From Betaproteobacteria bacterium (lineage in GTDB: Bacteria; Pseudomonadota; Gammaproteobacteria; Burkholderiales; SG8-39), in assembly GCA_009693335.1 (NCBI GenBank), contig SHXK01000011.1, positions 1 to 33,640 of the forward strand: a stretch of DNA of 33,640 nucleotides, in the 5' to 3' direction. The position numbers were made by a program, and so were the translations under genes. Of this stretch, positions 31,129 to 33,640 are shown in pieces. The notes below the pieces were generated by a model. That model worked only from the letters and a program-made list of their open reading frames with translations, made no database searches and had not been told where the DNA came from. Numbering within the stretch: the first letter of the stretch is position 1; every line of letters begins with the position of its first letter.

Positions 31129-31134
31129 TAGAAT
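31129..31134 (+). promoter_or_regulatory. Possible -10 box close to the plsY start
   Basis: TAGAAT (within ATTATAGAATC) ends nine bases before ATG 31144, and no ribosome binding site is visible. A short or absent leader is possible. The evidence is pattern only. Confidence 0.3.
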
Positions 31135-31143
31135 CACCGCCCT

Positions 31144-31767
31144 ATGCAGACGGTTCTGATCGAAACGGTGGTAATTGCGCTGGCTGCCTACGCCCTCGGT
31201 TCGGTGTCCTTTGCCGTCGTCGTCAGCAAGGCGATGGGGCTACCCGATCCGCGCGATTTCGGCTCGCACAATCCCGGGGCCACCAACGTGCTGCGGACCG
31301 GCAACAAGCTCGCCGCGGCGCTGACGCTGATTGGCGATGCGGGCAAGGGCGCGCTCGCCGTGGCGTTGACGGTGCTCTACACCGGTCAGAGCGCGACAGC
31401 CGGGTTCGAGGCGCCGCTGGCTGGCGCGATGGCGTTTTTTGGCCATCTCTATCCGGTGTTTCATGGGTTCAAGGGCGGTAAGGGGGTTGCCACCGCGGCC
31501 GGTGTTTTACTTTCTTTAAGCTGGGTTCTTGGACTGGGCACGCTGCTGAGCTTCGGGATCATCGTATTTTTCTTTCGCATGATTTCTTTTGCCGCCATCG
31601 TGGCGGCGGTTTTCGCGGTATTTTGGGCTTGTTTCCTGTTCGGCTTCACTGCCATCACCCTGGTGGTCGCGGCGATCGCTCTGCTGCTCGTTTGGCGCCA
31701 CCGCGAAAACATGCTGCGAATCCTGCGTGGCGCCGAGCCGCGCCTGGGAGAAACCCAGAAAAACTAG
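31144..31767 (+). CDS. plsY: Glycerol-3-phosphate acyltransferase PlsY
   Basis: PlsY transfers the acyl group from acyl-phosphate to glycerol 3-phosphate at the inner membrane, the first step of phospholipid synthesis. The 207-residue protein has about five hydrophobic helices and the three family motifs: [15 protein letters not shown] near the N-terminus, [17 protein letters not shown], and [17 protein letters not shown]. Its TAG stop shares the CTAG tetranucleotide with the convergent tsaD stop. Confidence 0.95.
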   Translation: MQTVLIETVVIALAAYALGSVSFAVVVSKAMGLPDPRDFGSHNPGATNVLRTGNKLAAALTLIGDAGKGALAVALTVLYTGQSATAGFEAPLAGAMAFFGHLYPVFHGFKGGKGVATAAGVLLSLSWVLGLGTLLSFGIIVFFFRMISFAAIVAAVFAVFWACFLFGFTAITLVVAAIALLLVWRHRENMLRILRGAEPRLGETQKN

Positions 31768-32831
31768 CTCAGCGTCGAGAGGTCCCAGCGCGGCCGGACG
31801 CTGAACGCGTGTTCTGAGGCTGGTATTGTTTTCCCGGCTTGCAGACGAAGCGCGGCGGCGAAGGCGATCATGGCGCCGTTGTCGGTGCACAGCTCCGGTG
31901 CGGGATAGAAGACCTCGAAACCGGATGCAGCCGCCTTGGCGTCCAGCGCCGCGCGCAGTTGCTGGTTGGCGCCGACGCCACCGGCGACGACCAGCTGGGT
32001 CAGGCCGGTCTGCGCTATCGCCAGGGTGCATTTGGCGACCAGTACGTCCACTACCGCATCCACGAAAGCGCGCGCCAGATCCGGGTGGGACACTTTGTTT
32101 TGCGTATCACTTGCCTTCTTCAGCAAAGTCAACACCGCGGTCTTAAGGCCAGAAAAACTGAACTCGAGGGAGCCTGCATTTTTCCCTTTGTCGAGCATCG
32201 GCCGCGGCAGCCGGTAGCGTCCCGGTTGGCCCGATTCGGCGAGCTTCGAGAGCGCGGGTCCGCCCGGATACCCCAGGCCGAGCAACTGCGCGGTCTTGTC
32301 GAAGGCCTCGCCTGCGGCGTCGTCCTGCGTTTCGCCCAGCAGTTCGTAGCGCCCCAGTTGCTGCACGCGCATCAGCTGCGTGTGGCCGCCTGACACCAGC
32401 AGGGCCACGAACGGAAATTGGGGCGCTCTGGCCGCCAGCAGCGGGCAGAGGAGGTGCCCTTCAAGGTGGTGAATGCCGATCGCGGGAACGCCCAGCGCCT
32501 GCGCCAGACTGCGCGCAAACGCCGCGCCGGCAAGCAGTGCACCGGCGAGCCCCGGCCCTTCAGTATAGGCAATAGCGCCGATGTCCATGATCCTGCGTCC
32601 GGCCTGCTCGAGGACCTGCCTGCTGAGGGGGACCAGTCGCTGGATATGGTCCCGGGAGGCGAGTTCGGGAACCACCCCCCCGTAGGCCTCATGCATCGCA
32701 ATCTGGGAGTGCACCGCGTGGGCGAGCAGGGTCCCAGTCGGGGCATGGCGCATGGCCGAGTCCCGTTCCGGGGTCTCGTAGAGCGCCAGTCCGGTCTCGT
32801 CGCAGGAGGTCTCGATGCCCAGGATTAGCAT
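31764..32831 (-). CDS. tsaD: tRNA N6-adenosine threonylcarbamoyltransferase
   Basis: TsaD transfers the threonylcarbamoyl group to A37 of ANN-decoding tRNAs, using the product of Sua5, which is also encoded in this window. The 355-residue protein from ATG 32831 has [46 protein letters not shown] (metal ligands His122 and His126), [10 protein letters not shown] and [13 protein letters not shown]. The longer ORF to 32999 overlaps rpsU and is rejected. It diverges from rpsU, the classic arrangement next to the macromolecular synthesis operon. Confidence 0.96.
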   Translation of the reverse strand: MLILGIETSCDETGLALYETPERDSAMRHAPTGTLLAHAVHSQIAMHEAYGGVVPELASRDHIQRLVPLSRQVLEQAGRRIMDIGAIAYTEGPGLAGALLAGAAFARSLAQALGVPAIGIHHLEGHLLCPLLAARAPQFPFVALLVSGGHTQLMRVQQLGRYELLGETQDDAAGEAFDKTAQLLGLGYPGGPALSKLAESGQPGRYRLPRPMLDKGKNAGSLEFSFSGLKTAVLTLLKKASDTQNKVSHPDLARAFVDAVVDVLVAKCTLAIAQTGLTQLVVAGGVGANQQLRAALDAKAAASGFEVFYPAPELCTDNGAMIAFAAALRLQAGKTIPASEHAFSVRPRWDLSTLS

Positions 32832-32865
32832 AGGGGTGGGATTGTGCAGGATCAAGGATGGATTC

Positions 32866-32874
32866 TGATACAAT
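32866..32874 (+). promoter_or_regulatory. Extended -10 promoter of rpsU
   Basis: TGATACAAT fits an extended -10 (TGn then TACAAT). It lies 36 bases upstream of the rpsU ATG, between divergent tsaD and rpsU. TTGTGC at 32842 is a weak -35 with over-long spacing. CAGGAA before the ATG is the ribosome binding site. Confidence 0.5.
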
Positions 32875-32910
32875 TTCGCCCTTTCCGAATTTCCGGGACA
32901 CAGGAACCGC

Positions 32911-33123
32911 ATGACGACCGTACGCATCAAGGAAAACGAGCCCTTCGAAGTAGCGATGCGCCGCTTCAAGCGCACTGTTGAGAAAACTGGGTTGCTCACC
33001 GAACTGCGCGCACGTGAGTTCTACGAGAAGCCAACCGCGGAAAGAAAGCGCAAGCAGGCGGCTGCCGTGAAGCGCCACCACAAGCGCCTGCGCAGCCAGC
33101 TGCTGCCGAAGAAAATGTACTAG
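32911..33123 (+). CDS. rpsU: 30S ribosomal protein S21
   Basis: This 70-residue, very basic protein matches bS21 throughout: [41 protein letters not shown] and the end [11 protein letters not shown]. It helps the small subunit initiate translation. It is followed by an intrinsic terminator and then a YqeY-like gene, the usual opening of the rpsU-yqeY-dnaG-rpoD region. It diverges from tsaD. Confidence 0.98.
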   Translation: MTTVRIKENEPFEVAMRRFKRTVEKTGLLTELRAREFYEKPTAERKRKQAAAVKRHHKRLRSQLLPKKMY

Positions 33124-33146
33124 ATCCCCTTACTGGGATTCGACCG

Positions 33147-33171
33147 CGCCCTGGCCTGCCGGGGCGTTTTT
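33147..33171 (+). terminator. Intrinsic terminator after rpsU
   Basis: CGCCCTGG-CCTG-CCGGGGCG forms an 8-bp stem (one T-G pair) followed by TTTTTATTT. A smaller hairpin (ATCCC/GGGAT, about 33124-33139) lies just upstream. It probably sets rpsU expression apart from the genes downstream. Confidence 0.85.
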
Positions 33172-33188
33172 ATTTCAGGGGTTGTTCC

Positions 33189-33640
33189 ATGTTGCTCAAA
33201 GACCGGGTTACCGAAGACATGAAGGCCGCGATGCGTGCCAGGGATGGCGTGCGCCTCTCGACGGTGCGCCTGCTGCTGGCGGCAATGAAGCAAAAAGAAG
33301 TTGATGAGCGGGTCGCCGGTAACGAGCGTTCTGCGCTGACCGACGCTGAGATTCTCGCCATCATCGACAAAATGGTGAAGCAGCGACGCGAGTCCATTGC
33401 CCAGTACGAGAAGGCCGGCCGCAAGGACCTGGCCGATGCCGAGCAAGCCGAAATCCTGGTGCTCTCGGCCTATCTGCCGCAGCCGCTGTCCGAAGCACAG
33501 ATCGGGCAGGCGATCGCCGCCGCCATTGCCGAGACCGGTGCTGCGGGCGTCAAAGATATGGGTAAAGTCATGGCTCTCCTCAAGCCCAAGCTCGTCGGTC
33601 GTGCCGATATAGGCAAAGTTTCAGGGCTGGTGAAGGCCAG
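33189..33640 (+). CDS. GatB/YqeY domain protein (cut by window end)
   Basis: The frame runs from ATG 33189 to the window end without a stop. The translated 150 residues cover nearly all of the roughly 150-residue YqeY family: LKDRVTEDMKAAMRARDGVRL, LLLAAMKQKEVDERV, RRESIAQYEKAGRKDLADAE and AYLPQPLSEAQI. The domain is related to the tRNA-binding tail of GatB amidotransferase; the free-standing protein has no settled function. It follows rpsU after a terminator, as in many proteobacteria. dnaG is expected next, outside the window. Confidence 0.92.
   Translation, partial: MLLKDRVTEDMKAAMRARDGVRLSTVRLLLAAMKQKEVDERVAGNERSALTDAEILAIIDKMVKQRRESIAQYEKAGRKDLADAEQAEILVLSAYLPQPLSEAQIGQAIAAAIAETGAAGVKDMGKVMALLKPKLVGRADIGKVSGLVKA

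Overview
The window is GC-rich and almost fully coding. It looks like the chromosome of a betaproteobacterium of Burkholderiales type. This rests on three extracytoplasmic solute receptors of the Bug (tripartite tricarboxylate) family, a TAXI-TRAP transporter, the purC-purE-Sua5 neighbourhood, the divergent tsaD / rpsU-yqeY arrangement, and frequent GTG and TTG starts in overlapping operons. No rRNA, tRNA, CRISPR array, insertion sequence or prophage gene was seen, and no transcription-regulator gene is present. No gene-free stretch exceeds 300 bases.

Layout. (1) 1-4648, minus strand: a GldA/GldF/GldG-like ABC export module with a DUF4340 protein and, at the very edge, a broken alpha/beta hydrolase. 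(2) 4731-7816, plus: a Bug receptor, a class III CoA-transferase and a CitE-type lyase, a small carboxylate uptake and cleavage operon. (3) 7877-11217, plus: class I fructose-bisphosphate aldolase, purC, purE and Sua5, with purK absent. (4) 11237-12796, minus: a PhoD-like phosphatase. (5) 12839-14294, plus: a two-subunit UxaA/SuyAB-type lyase. (6) 14320-22910, plus: the most unusual region. It holds a succinate dehydrogenase/fumarate reductase-like iron-sulfur subunit, two small membrane anchors (the second fused in frame to a complete Bug receptor), a two-subunit class I fumarase/tartrate dehydratase, a TAXI receptor, a fused TRAP permease and, at the far end, the flavoprotein subunit. (7) 22911-27902: dienelactone hydrolase (minus), then an Ldh2-family dehydrogenase, XerD, a YbaK-like deacylase, an ABC-ATPase relic and a thiamine-diphosphate enzyme. 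(8) 27981-30725: a 4,5-dihydroxyphthalate decarboxylase-like protein divergent from a Bug receptor and a LigI-like lactonase. (9) 30763-33640: housekeeping genes folB, plsY, tsaD, rpsU and yqeY (cut by the window end).

Main points of interest. The reading frame 15365-16633 joins a cytochrome b-type SdhC anchor to a periplasmic receptor, so that the third membrane helix doubles as the receptor's signal sequence. This sits in an operon that could import a dicarboxylate, oxidise or reduce it at the membrane, and hydrate it. Together with the CoA-transferase/CitE pair upstream, a C5-branched dicarboxylate (methylsuccinate, mesaconate, citramalate) route is a reasonable but unproven hypothesis. 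A short palindromic repeat family (core AACGCAC-NN-GTGCGTT plus a conserved TTCC tail) lies at three gene 3' ends. One array shows a compensatory base-pair change, and at two loci the repeat supplies the stop codon of the preceding gene.
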